Source of the DNA: Dipodascopsis uninucleata var. uninucleata
Lineage: Eukaryota > Ascomycota > Lipomycetes > Lipomycetales > Lipomycetaceae
Direction of reading: 5' to 3'
Assembly: GCA_030568195.1 (NCBI GenBank)
Contig: JAJLTO010000007.1
Location: 310,001-374,000 of the forward strand
DNA length: 64,000 bases
The notes below the pieces were generated by a model. That model was not told where the DNA came from. It searched no databases and worked only from the letters and a program-made list of their open reading frames with translations. The position numbers and the translations under genes were made by a program. This document shows, piece by piece, positions 32,454-43,866 of the stretch; position 1 is the stretch's first letter, and each line of letters begins with the position of its first letter.

Positions 32454-33336
32454 ATGCCAAATCTTACTCCGATTGACGATCTTGCTGACGTTGAGGTCGA
32501 GTTCCCTACCTCTACCGATGCCACCGAACGTCGCACCCAGGAAAATGCTGTCGAGGAGAAGTTCCCTTCAACTGTGCGACACCTTTTGTTCACCAAGAAG
32601 CCTCTTACCGAAGAACAGGCTAAGTGGGCTTCCAGCGAGCCAGTTTTGAAGAGTATGTGATATGTGAGATTTACTTGCGAAGGTTATAAATGGATTGGAT
32701 GCGTTCGTGGGAGGAGTTTGGACAGGTGCTTGCAATAAACCTGTAGTAGTACACACAGTTTTTTCATGGAGGAAAACGCCGTAGACTAACATTTTTTTCA
32801 ATTTTATAGTTCGAAACCCCGCTACTAAATATGACCCTCGGTATGTTATATTTGCTCCGAATGATTTCGACTTCTCTATTGTCGGATAATGGCGAGGGCT
32901 GTACTAATGATCACTATTAATCTGCAGATTTCCCAACCAGAACCAGACTGCTCACTGTTGGTAAGTTATTTTCATATTCAAATCACTAACTATTAATATT
33001 TTACTGGAGAATATCCAGCGATTTTTGATGACGATTTATTGTGCTAATTGATTGTGCAGGCAAAACTACGTTGATTACTTCAAGTGTGTTGCTGCCAAGG
33101 GCGACACTTTCCGACCATGCCTCCAGTTCCAGAATAGTTACAGAATGTTGTGCCCTGCAAGCTGGATCGAGAAGTGGGACGAACAGCGAGGTGAGTCTTG
33201 ATTGATTGATTGATTGATATTATTACTGTAGCAAGAGCTATAGTTTTGGACTGGCGTGACTCATTGAGGTATTGACAATTTTTTGTTTCTTTGCAATCTA
33301 GACAACGGTAACTTTGCTGGTGACTTGAGTCCTTAA
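32454..33336 (+). CDS. COX12: Cytochrome c oxidase subunit 6B (Cox12) with long N-terminal extension
   Basis: Intermembrane-space subunit of complex IV. Five exons (32454-32652, 32810-32840, 32928-32960, 33060-33190, 33302-33336) sum to 429 nt and 142 residues. The conserved core begins at [20 protein letters not shown]. It has the twin-Cys signature C-x9-C (C in HCWQNY to C in FKCVAA) and C-x10-C (PCLQFQNSYRMLC), then WIEKWDEQR and a final NFAGDL. About 67 residues precede the core (start MPNLTPIDDLADVEVEF), acidic then mixed, with no classical presequence. Yeast and animal proteins are 80-90 residues. Intron 4 opens close to a short TTGA/GATT tandem repeat. Confidence 0.93.
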
Positions 33337-34080
33337 ATAGTTTTAAATCGGCAATTGGACATTTGACTCATTTTTATAATTTTACATAAATATTTATTTT
33401 ACTTTTACTGGTTTGTACTCTGGCAGTAAAAGTGATAAATATAAATTCTTTCAAGGTATTGTTAAGTATCGAATGTACTTTATTCGAGTAATGCAGATTT
33501 TTAAATACTAGAATTTTTGTTCTATATTCAAATCTCACAATTTGCAAACTACACCTATATATAAATACCAATGCCTGTGTTTTATGCGCCCTTATTTTAG
33601 TTTTTGCTCTTCGGTCATTCATACTGAATCTTCATATCTTAACGGCATCTTTGTCTACACCATTGAATATATTTTCCTGCAGTGCTGCGAGTGAATATGA
33701 GTAAATGTGGTTATGTGCCAAGCATTCTAAATGCATTCTATAGTTTAAACAACTTTTCTTTTTTTCTTTTTTGTAATGCCTGACTGATAGCCGTAAAGCT
33801 CATATAGTAGTGTTATGCTTGGTTACTGTTTATTCCTTAAGAATTTGAGGTGTTTTGCTTCACGTATCATTTGAAACATCCTTTCGAAAACAAGTGTTTT
33901 GTACCTTAAATTATGTTACCCGGAAAATGTCAGATTACGTCCAGATTTTTACGCGTTGGGTTTACGTGCCCAAGAACAGCATCGTTCATTGACACTGGAG
34001 AAATCATCAGTTTGCGAATCGATTCGTCTTGACGGAGACCGGGTGTCTTTATTCTCAATTATCCAAGAAAAGACTGATCA
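33337..34080. other. Intergenic region between co-directional COX12 and RFC1
   Basis: This 744-bp region holds the COX12 3' end and the RFC1 promoter. It is A/T-rich. An open frame on the minus strand (33374-33622) and one on the plus strand overlapping the RFC1 start (33899-34156) have no recognisable product. Confidence 0.5.
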
Positions 34081-37000
34081 ATGGATATTAGAAAGTTCCT
34101 CACCAAGAAGCCTGTGGCAGGTGAGCAGAACAATCCTTCAAAGACGAGCAATGTAGTCTCAGACTACGAAGAGAAGGTATGTTCATATATTGTTAGCTAT
34201 CATGCAATGTAGCGCCAGGCTAGTTTCGTGTAACATACGCAAGAAATATATGTGCAACCTGAACTAAGGATCCGAATATTATTGTCAAATTTTTCTGGAG
34301 AACGAAAACTGTCAAAAGACTGAGAGAGAACTTAACTGACCGTCGTCAATCCATTAGGATTCATCGCCAAAGAGATCAACGGTGGTTCGCGGATCAAATG
34401 ATCATAGCAAAAATACTAAAAAAGGAAACCAAAAACAAGAAAACACGAGTCCATCTCGATCATCGAGTAAATCAACTAGTACAACAAGCAAGAAAGATGA
34501 TGATGACATGTATGTCGACAATCTAGTGAAAGAAGAAGATGACAGTACAGTGCCTTTGAAGTGAGTTTGCAATTTTTGTAGTTTTGTCGTCCTCTTATTA
34601 GATAGCGTCATTCTTGTTTTTTGAAGATGTCTGCTAGTATTTGAGGGTAGCTGATAATTTGTTATGGATGACTTATTAAATATAACTAATATAAAAGTGT
34701 TAACGATAGATCTCGAAAACGAGCAGCGAAACCAGCTTCATCGTATGTGCAGCCACTAATATATAACATGTTCTTTCTAGTTATAAAGAGATCGAGTCGC
34801 TAACGTCCTTAATATTTGTAGTAAGACAAGCAATAATAAGAAATTAAAGCGGGAGTCCGAAGAGGACACGAAGTCCGAGCATTTATCTAAGAATATGACC
34901 AAAAAAGAAATTCCGACTCCAGCGTCAAGTGCACGCAAGCGGACTCAGTCGCATGAAACAAAGGAATCCTCTAAAGACTCTATTAAGAAACCAAAAGTAT
35001 CTGCTGAACAAGAGCCCGAAAAGAAAAAGTAAGACTTGTCATCTGGTTTGTGTATCATGTAACATGCTGGTTTAGAGACCCTTCGCTAACCCGTTGAACT
35101 ATTCGTGCTAATCCTGCAGATTTAACTATTATGAGCTCAAAGCAAGACAGGCTGCTTTACAGCCAGTTGCTGGTCAAGTTGACCTACCGGTTGGCAAGGA
35201 CAACTGCTTAGCAGGATTGTCTTTTGTATTCACTGGAATATTAAAATCTCTTCCTCGTGAACAAGGTATTGATCTGGTCAAACGTTATGGTGGTGATGTG
35301 AAATCTGCACCATCAAGACGCACTTCCTATATTGTACTTGGAGAAGAGGCAGGCCCAAAGAAGCTTGAGGTCATTAAAAAACTTAATCTTAAGACAATTG
35401 ACGAGGAGGGACTTTTCAAGCTTATTCGTGAAACTCCTGCCAATGGTGGTTCAAGCGATGCTGCCAAAGCGTATGCTGACAAGCAAGCTGCCGAGCAGAA
35501 AAAAATTGTCGAAATGGCGAAGTCTATGGCTACAGAAGAGGCGGCGGCAAAGAAACGTTCAGAGTCGTCAAATATGCCTCTGTCACAACTATGGACTGAC
35601 AAGTATGCTCCATCAAATTTGAAGGAAATTTGTGGAAATAAGGCAAACGTAACGCGATTACAAGACTGGTTGAGTAAATGGTACATCTACAATTGATTTA
35701 ATATAAGTAACTTTAGTCTAATTTATGTCCTATAGGCGCGAAAATTCAAAGCATGATTTTAAGCGTCCTGGACCTGATGGAAGTGGAATATTCCGAGCGG
35801 TCATGATAACAGGACCGCCTGGTATTGGTAAAACTACTTCGGCACATTTGGTGTGTAAGCTTGCGGGATATGATGCTATCGAGACAAATGCAAGTGATGC
35901 GCGAAGCAAGAAAGTTATTAATGTAAGTTTAAGGAACAAAGTCATATTATATAGCAGGATCTGACTCCCATGCAGGATATGTTCAGTGGAATGCTGAACA
36001 ATACATCTTTAATGGGCTTTTTCCGAAAAAAGGACGATGAGACTGCAACTCCTACTGTGACAAAGAAGAATATTGTCTTGATCTTGGATGAAGTTGATGG
36101 AATGTCCGCCGGCGATCATGGAGGTGCACAGCAGATGGTGCAGTTGTGTAAAACTACCAATATTCCAATCATTATGATCTGTAATGACTATTCACTTCCG
36201 AAGATGCGGCAGTTTGACAAAGTTGCGTACACATTAGCATTTCGACGACCAGATGCTGCTGCTATTAGATCTCGAATTATGACAATCGCATACAGGGAGG
36301 GATTGAAAATACCTCCTACTGTTATTGACCAACTAGTTCAGAGCACGCATTCTGATATTCGTCAAATTCTGAATCTTTTGTCAACCTTTCGTCTTCTAGA
36401 TCAGGAGATGAATTTTGATCAAGGAAAGGCATTGTATGTATCTTTTTATTAGTGCAAGCTCTGACCGTTTCATCAGTAAATGCTAACTCTAATATAGATC
36501 AAAATCCTGGGAAAAACAGGTGATATTGAAACCATTTGATATTACTTCGCAGCTCTTGGGCGGACAGATGTTTGCTCCAAACAACACCTACAGTATGAAC
36601 GATAAATTGGAGCTTTATTTCAATGACCATGACTTCAGTCCTCTTATGATACAGGAGAATTATCTCAAAACAAATCCACAACTAGCACGAAATGCTTCGC
36701 AAGGCCCAGAGCGCACTCTTAAGCTTTTGGAGCTCATTGACAATGCTGCATCGTCTATATCAGACGGAGATCTATGTGATCGAATGATCCATGGCTCTCA
36801 GCAGCAATGGAGCTTAATGCCTCTTCATGGCGTTCTATCTACCATTAGACCAGCAGCATTTATTTCTGGATCTGGTGGTGGTGAGAGGTATGGTTTTACG
36901 AGTTATCTGGGAAACCTATCAAAGCAGAATAAATTGATGAGATATCTCCAAGAGATACAATCTCATGCTAGACTACGTATATCAGGAGATCGATATGAAG

Positions 37001-37479
37001 TTAGACTTCAGTACTTATCTTCTTTCAACAATAATTTGTTCAGTCCAATTATTCGCGACGGTGTCCAAGGTATAGGTGACGTTGTAGCATTTATGGATTC
37101 CTACTTTTTAACTAAAGAGGATTTTGATGCTATTATTGAGCTTGGTGTAGGACCAAATAATGGTGAAGAAGCATGGAAAAAAGTTTCTACAGCAACTAAA
37201 ACAGCATTTACGAGAAAGTACAATTCCATGAGCCACCCAATCCCATTCATGAGAGCAAGCGCTGTTTCTGATCCTAAGAAGGTTAAGAAGGATGTACCTG
37301 ATTTAGAAGAAGCTCTTGATGACGTTATCGGAGATGATGGAGATGATAACGACAAGGCTGAAGATGACGATGAGAACATGGATTTGTCAAAAGACAAGTA
37401 TATTCAGAAGCCAAAAACAATAGCTGGCGGAAAAGGAAAAGCTACGGCCAAAAGAAAAGGGAAAGCTAAAGTTAAGTAA
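34081..37479 (+). CDS. RFC1: Replication factor C large subunit (Rfc1)
   Basis: Large clamp-loader subunit that opens and loads PCNA at primer-template junctions. Eight or nine exons join to about 910 residues (yeast 861). The N-terminus [15 protein letters not shown] matches the MDIRKFF start of human RFC1 (PCNA-contact motif). A charged Lys/Ser/Asp-rich region follows, then a BRCT domain ([36 protein letters not shown]). The AAA+ core is [18 protein letters not shown], Walker [11 protein letters not shown], and Walker [13 protein letters not shown] with [10 protein letters not shown] (sensor 1). A C-terminal helical domain follows, then an acidic run and a Lys/Gly-rich basic tail (KAKVK). 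Early exon boundaries are the least certain. The stop lies 72 bp from the convergent pseudouridine synthase stop. Confidence 0.95.
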
Positions 37480-37551
37480 GCTCGTCGGTTAATAACAATA
37501 CCAATTTTATTGACACAATGCATGCGATTAGTACAATCTCTATATTTATGT

Positions 37552-39154
37552 TCAAGGAAGCGAAAAATCTTCTTTTGCCCAATAAGGCATTTCTGTCTGA
37601 TATTCCCACTCCCCATCTTTTGAGCCATATATTAAGGCATGGAGCCATAGCTGCAAATCATTTAAACCTGGATCGTGATACAAATCTGTGCCGCAAACAT
37701 CACATTGTTCACCAGTCAGCATCTCGCCGAGCTTATCACAAAACTGCTTATAGATCTCAGAATAAGCAACAGTCTGTGCCTGCTCTGTTTTGCCCATACG
37801 CGCCAATTTTACAACGATATCATCATCTTCGCCAGTACCGCTGGCTCCTAGATCTGGTCCAAAAACGCGACGATTGGCATAAATAGGATCGTTAGCAATA
37901 GGATGACCTAAATATTGTAAATGAACACGTATCTGATGTGTGCGTCCAGTAAGTGGTCGACACCGTACTACACTTGTTGTACCGTTATAAGATAGCCTTT
38001 TAAATATAGTTGTAGCAGGCTTCCCTGTATCAAATCGTACTCGATTAAGACCAAGCTTAGGATTGACAGTAATGACAGGAAGCTCACAAGTGATTTCTTC
38101 TTCTGGAAATTCACCTACAACACGGGCAACATACTCTTTGAACACAGATCTTTCCCTTAGTTTTTCTGCCATCGATTGTGCAGCCTTAGCGTTTAATGCA
38201 AGGAACATAATACCAGATGTGAGGCGATCGAGTCGATGGCATGCTATTAAATAGTTAGATAAAAAGCTTCTAATATAAAATATTTATGATACTTACGGTG
38301 AACAGCTAATCCCAATTCATGTTTCATGATCTCAGTAATAGTATTAAATCTATAGCGTCCAGTAGGATGTACAGGAATTCCAGAAGGCTTGTCAATTGCA
38401 ATAATGTTTTCGTCTTGGTATACAATTTTGATTGGTGTTGCAGGGATTGGAGGCTCGTGCCGGTGTATTCTGTGACTTATTAAATCACCATTTCGAACGA
38501 CAGTGTCCACAGTAGCTAATTTCTTGTTTAAAGTCACTAATCCCATTTCGAGAGCCTCTCGCTAATAAATAAGTACAACAGTTAGAATAAAATGACCTAA
38601 AACTTTGAAGTAGCTACTGTACTTACGTAGTAAGATTCGTCTCTATCTCTAAACTCTGAGCTGAATATATCAAGAATTGTTCGGTCACGCCAACGCTGCT
38701 TACAATACGTCAAGTACGTAAAGTAAAATGGAGGCACCTTACGCAGACCATCCTTTATAACATACTTGGCTCCCTGCGAAACCTCATCGTGAATTGTGAT
38801 CTCTGCGAACTGTTCATGATTTGCAGAAACATCCTTTGTAGCTCCGAGAACATCAGCAATCGTTTTCAGTCGCGAATCTAGAACAGGCTGTCGCAACCGA
38901 AAGCCACCAGCATCATATTGACGCTTAGCGTGCGTAGAAGGATATTTAGGTCGTTTAGCTGCGCTCTCAAATAATTCTAAATTGCACGCTATTTGCTGTT
39001 TTTCGTCGCGCTCAGCGACATTAGGACTTGTGGAAGTAGCAAATTTGGCTATTTTACCAGTGCCAATCTTTGATTGTATTTCCTTCTCTGCCAACAAAGC
39101 ATTTCCCTCAACCAATAAATCTGATGAGTCAGTAGCTATGCTCTCCATCATCAT
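37552..39154 (-). CDS. RluA-family tRNA pseudouridine synthase (Pus8/Pus9 type)
   Basis: Converts uridine to pseudouridine, most likely at tRNA position 32. Three exons (39154-38627, 38561-38297, 38243-37552) sum to 1485 nt and 494 residues. Features: [20 protein letters not shown] (family N-terminal block), an S4-like segment ([19 protein letters not shown]), [20 protein letters not shown], and the catalytic HRLDRLTSG with the Asp nucleophile, split by intron 2. Then come [20 protein letters not shown] and a C-terminal [12 protein letters not shown] block. No deaminase domain follows, unlike yeast Rib2. The start is the first of three Met codons at 39154; the open frame extends upstream but lacks an ATG. 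Pus9, Pus8 and RPUSD2 homology cannot be separated by eye. Confidence 0.9.
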
Positions 39155-39739
39155 TCTCAGTGGGTGAAGCGTGTTTTGGTGAATCGACTGCTTCAACTGA
39201 TCGCTGTTTCGACTTGACAAGGTTTTGATGCCAGTCGAGAGACTGACACTCTTATTCAAAGCCCCCAACGACCTAATTTTTTCGGATTTAAACTATGATA
39301 CTATAGTATATTGGATATTGTTATCCAATTCCTGATAAACTTAGTTATATAGAATCTAGATACCCACAAAGGACAAGTCTGTTCTTTCCAAATTATTTTT
39401 TATATGGCAATTACTCTCCCTGAAGTATACAAATATAATAATAAAAAAATGCGTCGGGAGTTTAGTTACCCTGTGCTCATTCGCAGGGTAAGTAATTTGT
39501 AAGATGTGTCATTCTTCTGTAGCAGTAAAAATATTGAATGATTGAATGAAAGTTAAGCAGAAAAGAGCAACTCTATAAAAAAAAAAGTCGACTCGACTGT
39601 TTCTGACGACATAATTGAGCAATTGCAAAGCAAAAGCCTTGTTTCAATAGAGATTGATACGGTACTTATAGTATTAAATCTTGCTAAGGAAATAGTATTT
39701 GAAATTGAAGAGCGAGTCTAGAGACCATAATAGAAAATC
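39155..39739. promoter_or_regulatory. Divergent pseudouridine synthase/TRP2 intergenic region
   Basis: This 585-bp region should contain both promoters. I saw no convincing Gcn4-type TGACTC site upstream of TRP2. The sequence is A/T-rich with no other feature. Confidence 0.45.
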
Positions 39740-41321
39740 ATGGCGCCAACTGTAAGTGGAGAAAGAATTCAGGTTCGGATGAATAGAGTCTAAACATACT
39801 TACTGACAAATAAATGTATATTTTCAGATCACAATTCAGCCTGGAAAAGATACTATAAGTTCATCTCTGCTAAGAGATCCAGAGGCAAATTTGATTCCAG
39901 TGTACGCATTTGTTTCAGCGGATTTTATTACTCCGTCAGTGGCCTACCTCAAGCTAAAAAATGCAGCGCCTAAAGGATCATGTTCATTCTTATTCGAGTC
40001 TGCACATAATGGAGAGACAATTGGCCGATATAGTTTTCTGGGAGCGAATCCAAGGAGCTCAATCACTACTGGAAATGGATTTGGTCCTGACATTGATCCC
40101 TTACTCGAACTTGAGAAGGAGCTTGATCAGTACAGTATGCTTAAAGTGAATGGACTACCTCCGTTGTCTGGCGGTGCAATTGGATATGTTGGTTACGACT
40201 GTATTAAGTACTTTGAGCCTACAACAGCCTCTGAATTAAAGGATAATCTGGGAATTCCGGAAAGTGTTTTGATGCTCTTTGATACCGTGGTTGCTTTTGA
40301 TCATGTATTTCAACGGCTGCAGATTATTACAAATATTCATATTGGCAGCGACAGGTCAACCTTTGTCTTAGATGATGCTTTGGAGCAGGCTCGAAAAGAA
40401 ATTCAGAACATTTCGGATACTCTTTACAATGATGAGGTTAAGTTCCCTGAGCAGCAGCCTATCAAATTCAACAATGAACTTGCTTCTAATATAGGTCAGA
40501 TAGGTTACGAAAATCATGTTAAAAATATCAAAAGTCACATTTACAAGGGTGATATTTTCCAGTGCGTGCCTTCGCAACGTATAAGTCGCAAGACTTCTTT
40601 ACATCCTTTCAACATTTATCGACATCTGCGAACGGTCAATCCATCGCCATATATGTTCTATATTGACTATATTGACTTTCAAATCGTAGGAGCCAGCCCC
40701 GAGCTGTTAGTCAAGTCTGAAAATGGTCGAGTGATTACTCATCCTATCGCTGGAACTGTCAAGCGAGGAGCCAGCAGAGACGAGGATGATAGACTGGCTG
40801 CCGAACTCAAATCATCTCTCAAGGATCGTGCGGAGCATGTGATGCTCGTCGACTTAGCTCGTAATGATATAACGAGAGTTTGCGATCCCAAGACTACAAA
40901 TGTCGACCGGTTGATGGTCGTCGAACGATTCAGCCACGTCATGCATCTCGTTAGTCAAGTGTCAGGTGTATTGCGTCAGGACAAAACACGGTTTGATGCT
41001 TTCCGAAGTATTTTCCCGGCTGGCACTGTTTCTGGTGCGCCTAAGGTGCGTGCTATGCAAATCATTTCTGAGCTGGAAGGAGAACGCCGAGGAGTTTATG
41101 CTGGTGCAGTCGGACATTGGGGCTACGAGAAAAATAACATGGATACGTGTATTGCTCTCCGAACTATGCTTGTGAAGGATGGTATTGCTTATCTACAAGC
41201 TGGTGGTGGTATCGTGTTCGACTCTGACCCCTATGACGAATATATTGAGTCAATGAACAAGCTCGGTGCTAATATTCGAACGATTAATGAAGCTGAGAAG
41301 CTTTTTGCAGAGAAAAAGTAA
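39740..41321 (+). CDS. TRP2: Anthranilate synthase component I
   Basis: First committed step of tryptophan synthesis, chorismate plus glutamine to anthranilate, with the Trp3 glutaminase subunit. Exon 1 is tiny (ATG GCG CCA ACT at 39740-39751, GTAAGT donor) and joins exon 2 at 39828, giving 501 residues (yeast 507). An alternative donor at 39773 (ATT CAG|gttcgg) also keeps frame. Core blocks: FLFESAHNGETIGRYSFLGA (feedback-site region), LSGGAIGYVGYDCIKYFEP, GDIFQCVPSQRI, HPFNIYRHLRTVNPSPYMFY, ITHPIAGTVKRGAS, LKDRAEHVMLVDLARND, FPAGTVSGAPKVRAMQI and YLQAGGGIVFDSDPYDEY. All chorismate-enzyme residues appear to be present. No fused glutaminase, as in fungi. Confidence 0.97.
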
Positions 41322-41387
41322 TATGTATCTCACATTAATAATTCTGTAATATTTGCTGTCCTGCTTTATACGATTTTGCCTTTCATT

Positions 41388-41748
41388 TTAATCTCTAGAA
41401 CTACAAGTATACATATATGTATGTATAATAACATATCTAATACCACGCCAGATAATATGATATGTTCCGTTTTCGCGTATAACATAGTCCTTTTCTGGAT
41501 AATATTCCTCTGCAACTTCTTCATCACAGTCGTCCCCTACACCTAATATATAATAAGCATTCAATTATCATTATAAATCCTCTATCTTCTATTGTGGCTT
41601 TAGCTGCCATAAGCATACGCAACGAACTAACATCTATAGCTCTGGTCTTGCTTGCTGTCTCTTTGTTACCAGGGCAGGCGTTTCCAGACGAAAAAAATCC
41701 AGCATGGGTTAGGGCAGTACCTCTGATAAATGAGGTTCTAGTCAGCAT
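41388..41748 (-). CDS. Small protein of unknown function, possible mitochondrial presequence
   Basis: A two-exon model (41748-41619, 41542-41388; 76-bp intron with GTATGC donor and TAG acceptor) gives 285 nt and 94 residues in frame. The N-terminus MLTRTSFIRGTALTHAGFF is basic and hydroxylated, like an import presequence. Exon 2 is acidic then aromatic: DDCDEEVAEEYYPEKDYVIR, then ENGTYHIIWRGIRY. No family is recognised. Support is the clean splice model and non-random composition. The start would be only 84 bp from the divergent LRR gene. The alternative is a chance frame or a different 5' end (an in-frame Met lies at 41826, which would nearly touch the neighbour). Confidence 0.42.
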
Positions 41749-41832
41749 TATATGTATCGATAAGTGTTCGTAATCAAGAACCATTAAATTGATAGGGGCC
41801 CAATCGAATAGGTGCTTTACATACAAGGCGTG

Positions 41833-42897
41833 ATGGGAAGCTACTCAGCGGGTAGTTTGACTTACACGAAGGGTCATAGTGGGCGGCACAGAAATATGAA
41901 GTCAATGGACGAAAGTTCGTGGTTTATGATTCCCGTGAACTACTTTCTCAATCCTGGCGATAGTGTTGAAGGGTCTTTGATAGCTAAGAGTAGTTTGCTT
42001 AACGAGAATAACCCATATAATACTACAAGCACTTCCGAGGCAGATACAAGAAGGACCTTACTGTATAGAGCAGCTCAGCGAAGGGACGAGAAGGTGTCTA
42101 TTCTTACCAAGAAACAAATGTCAAAAGAGTCATATTCCTACGTTCAGACTCATATACCTACATTACCGCCATCATTTTTTGAATATTTTCAGCATGTATC
42201 AGTACTGAAATTGAGCTGTGGTTTGAAGAAGCTTTCACCTCAAATAAGGAATTTGCGCAATCTTAGATCGCTTGATTTAAGGAAGAACGAGCTTGCGTCC
42301 TTGCCATGCCAAATCACCAGTCTAAATTTGCTACAGATACACGTTGATGACGTTTTACAGCCCGATTATTCCGAACTCATGCTTACAGATTTTGTCTATC
42401 AGATACCTACCAGTGATAAAATATCAATAACTGGAACAGCAGAAAGCAATCGTGTTTACAAAGAACCAAAGGAGTTTTGGGATGCGCCACCTTCTCTCCG
42501 CGAGATTGTGCTGAGAGTAATTTTCAAGTCTGTGCCGTTATCTGATTTTGATACGCCGGATATTATGCCACCGTTGAGTTATATACCAAGGCATATGAGA
42601 ACGCAAACATACCCTCCAGACATATGCAGCGAATGTGAGCAATTTTTAATTGAAAGTGATTCGCGTGCTGGCATAAGGACGATTGTGAGGTACAGAAAGG
42701 AAAATGTGGCATTACGAAGACTTGTAGTAGAGCATGTTTTTTGCTCTAAAAGATGTCTCATATCGGCAGAAGAGCGCTGGCGAGGAGAAGATATTGAGGA
42801 ACAGCTAAGATACGTTCAAAGAGGCTTCAGATTTGTTACTGAAGACGGCTTCTTCTTATCTAACGACATATCACGGACTACTGTTTCTGAAGCCTAA
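41833..42897 (+). CDS. Short leucine-rich-repeat protein with C-terminal Cys motif (LRRC58-like)
   Basis: A single exon gives 354 residues. The start ATG at 41833 was chosen; the frame upstream begins with GTG. Residues ~115-165 hold two or three LRRs (VSVLKLSCGLKKLSPQIRNL, then LRNLRSLDLRKNELASLPCQ). The second half has PPSLREIVLRVIFKSVPL, PRHMRTQTYPPDICSECEQF and RRLVVEHVFCSKRC, the same order as animal LRRC58 (PPSL-helical segment, a CxxC pair, then a final CS..C pair), suggesting a small zinc-binding module. No signal peptide or membrane segment, so likely cytosolic. Molecular role is not predicted. The assignment rests on motif order rather than long identity. Confidence 0.68.
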   Translation: MGSYSAGSLTYTKGHSGRHRNMKSMDESSWFMIPVNYFLNPGDSVEGSLIAKSSLLNENNPYNTTSTSEADTRRTLLYRAAQRRDEKVSILTKKQMSKESYSYVQTHIPTLPPSFFEYFQHVSVLKLSCGLKKLSPQIRNLRNLRSLDLRKNELASLPCQITSLNLLQIHVDDVLQPDYSELMLTDFVYQIPTSDKISITGTAESNRVYKEPKEFWDAPPSLREIVLRVIFKSVPLSDFDTPDIMPPLSYIPRHMRTQTYPPDICSECEQFLIESDSRAGIRTIVRYRKENVALRRLVVEHVFCSKRCLISAEERWRGEDIEEQLRYVQRGFRFVTEDGFFLSNDISRTTVSEA

Positions 42898-43866
42898 TGA
42901 AGTCTTCGTACTTCTAGCTAGGAATACTATTGTACTTTCATTCTTGTAAATATTTTGAAATGGTTTTGGAAGGAGCAGTGAACTATGGATAAGAGATCAT
43001 AGATTTAATTAGTATGAGCAAGTTATATACTTTGCTTGTGGGATAGCAAGACTAGTTCGTTCCAGAAGTAAAACGTATGTTTATCTTTACGGCAAAGCCT
43101 TTTTGGTTTATTTTGACACACCATATTATGATGATCGGGGTAAGAAGCTGTACTTATAAAGTATTTAATGAGCGTCCTTAATAGATTCTGAAATTACATA
43201 TCTAAAACAGATGGATACGGTTATCTTCAAGCTCCTAGATAGCACAAAGAAGCATCACCATTTCTTTATTTCCGTAATATTAATTAGCTTATTAAACCAA
43301 TGAAAGTAAATATTTTACAGTATGTCCAATCTATTTTAAAAAGCTGATCCTATAGCGATAGATATATGCTTATATAGACATCATCTCATATAAGTTTTCG
43401 CACTACCAGTCTCATTATAGATTTACAGACTAATAACAATGCTTGAAACAAAAGCGAGATACCGATTTACAACCCTATAAAATATAATATTGCACTCAGT
43501 TTAATAAACTATACCTGTCATGGGACAGTTGAAGAGTAGTATAGTAAGAATATCAAGTGAAGTCCAAAAATTATGTTATGGATAACAGAAATTATGCAAT
43601 AATTTCCGACATACTATTGTCATATATAAAAAGAACCGAACAAGACAAGAATCTAGATAGTAGACGAACCAAAAATGAGGAACAAGAGTAGTAGTGAAGC
43701 AGACTCTCCAAATAAAACAATCGCTAGAAGTCTCTAGAGAATAAATATGCAAGAAGAAATATATAATCCTTCATAATCTCCACTGCTATTCTTTTCAATA
43801 AGCTCTTCAATTCCCTCCGTGTCATGAAACAGATAACTGTAAGAGGCCATAAGAGAATTTTTAGAT
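42898..43866. other. Convergent intergenic region (LRRC58-like and RGP1 3' ends)
   Basis: These 969 bp of A/T-rich sequence are unusually long for a convergent gap here. An open frame overlapping the RGP1 end (43734-43973) is a shadow. No RNA gene, repeat or coding signal was recognised. Confidence 0.45.

Noticed and set aside
33196-33218. (TTGA/GATT)n tandem run in COX12 intron 4
   Set aside because: About five copies of a tetranucleotide. An ordinary short microsatellite with no sign of function.
38597-39268. Longer N-terminus for the pseudouridine synthase starting at 39268
   Set aside because: That codon is TTG, and an in-frame stop lies upstream with no ATG between. The first Met is at 39154.
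41400-41450. Alternating TATACATATATGTATG palindromic sequence after TRP2
   Set aside because: Simple AT-rich low complexity in a 3' region, overlapping the possible small minus-strand gene. Not evidence of a regulatory dyad.
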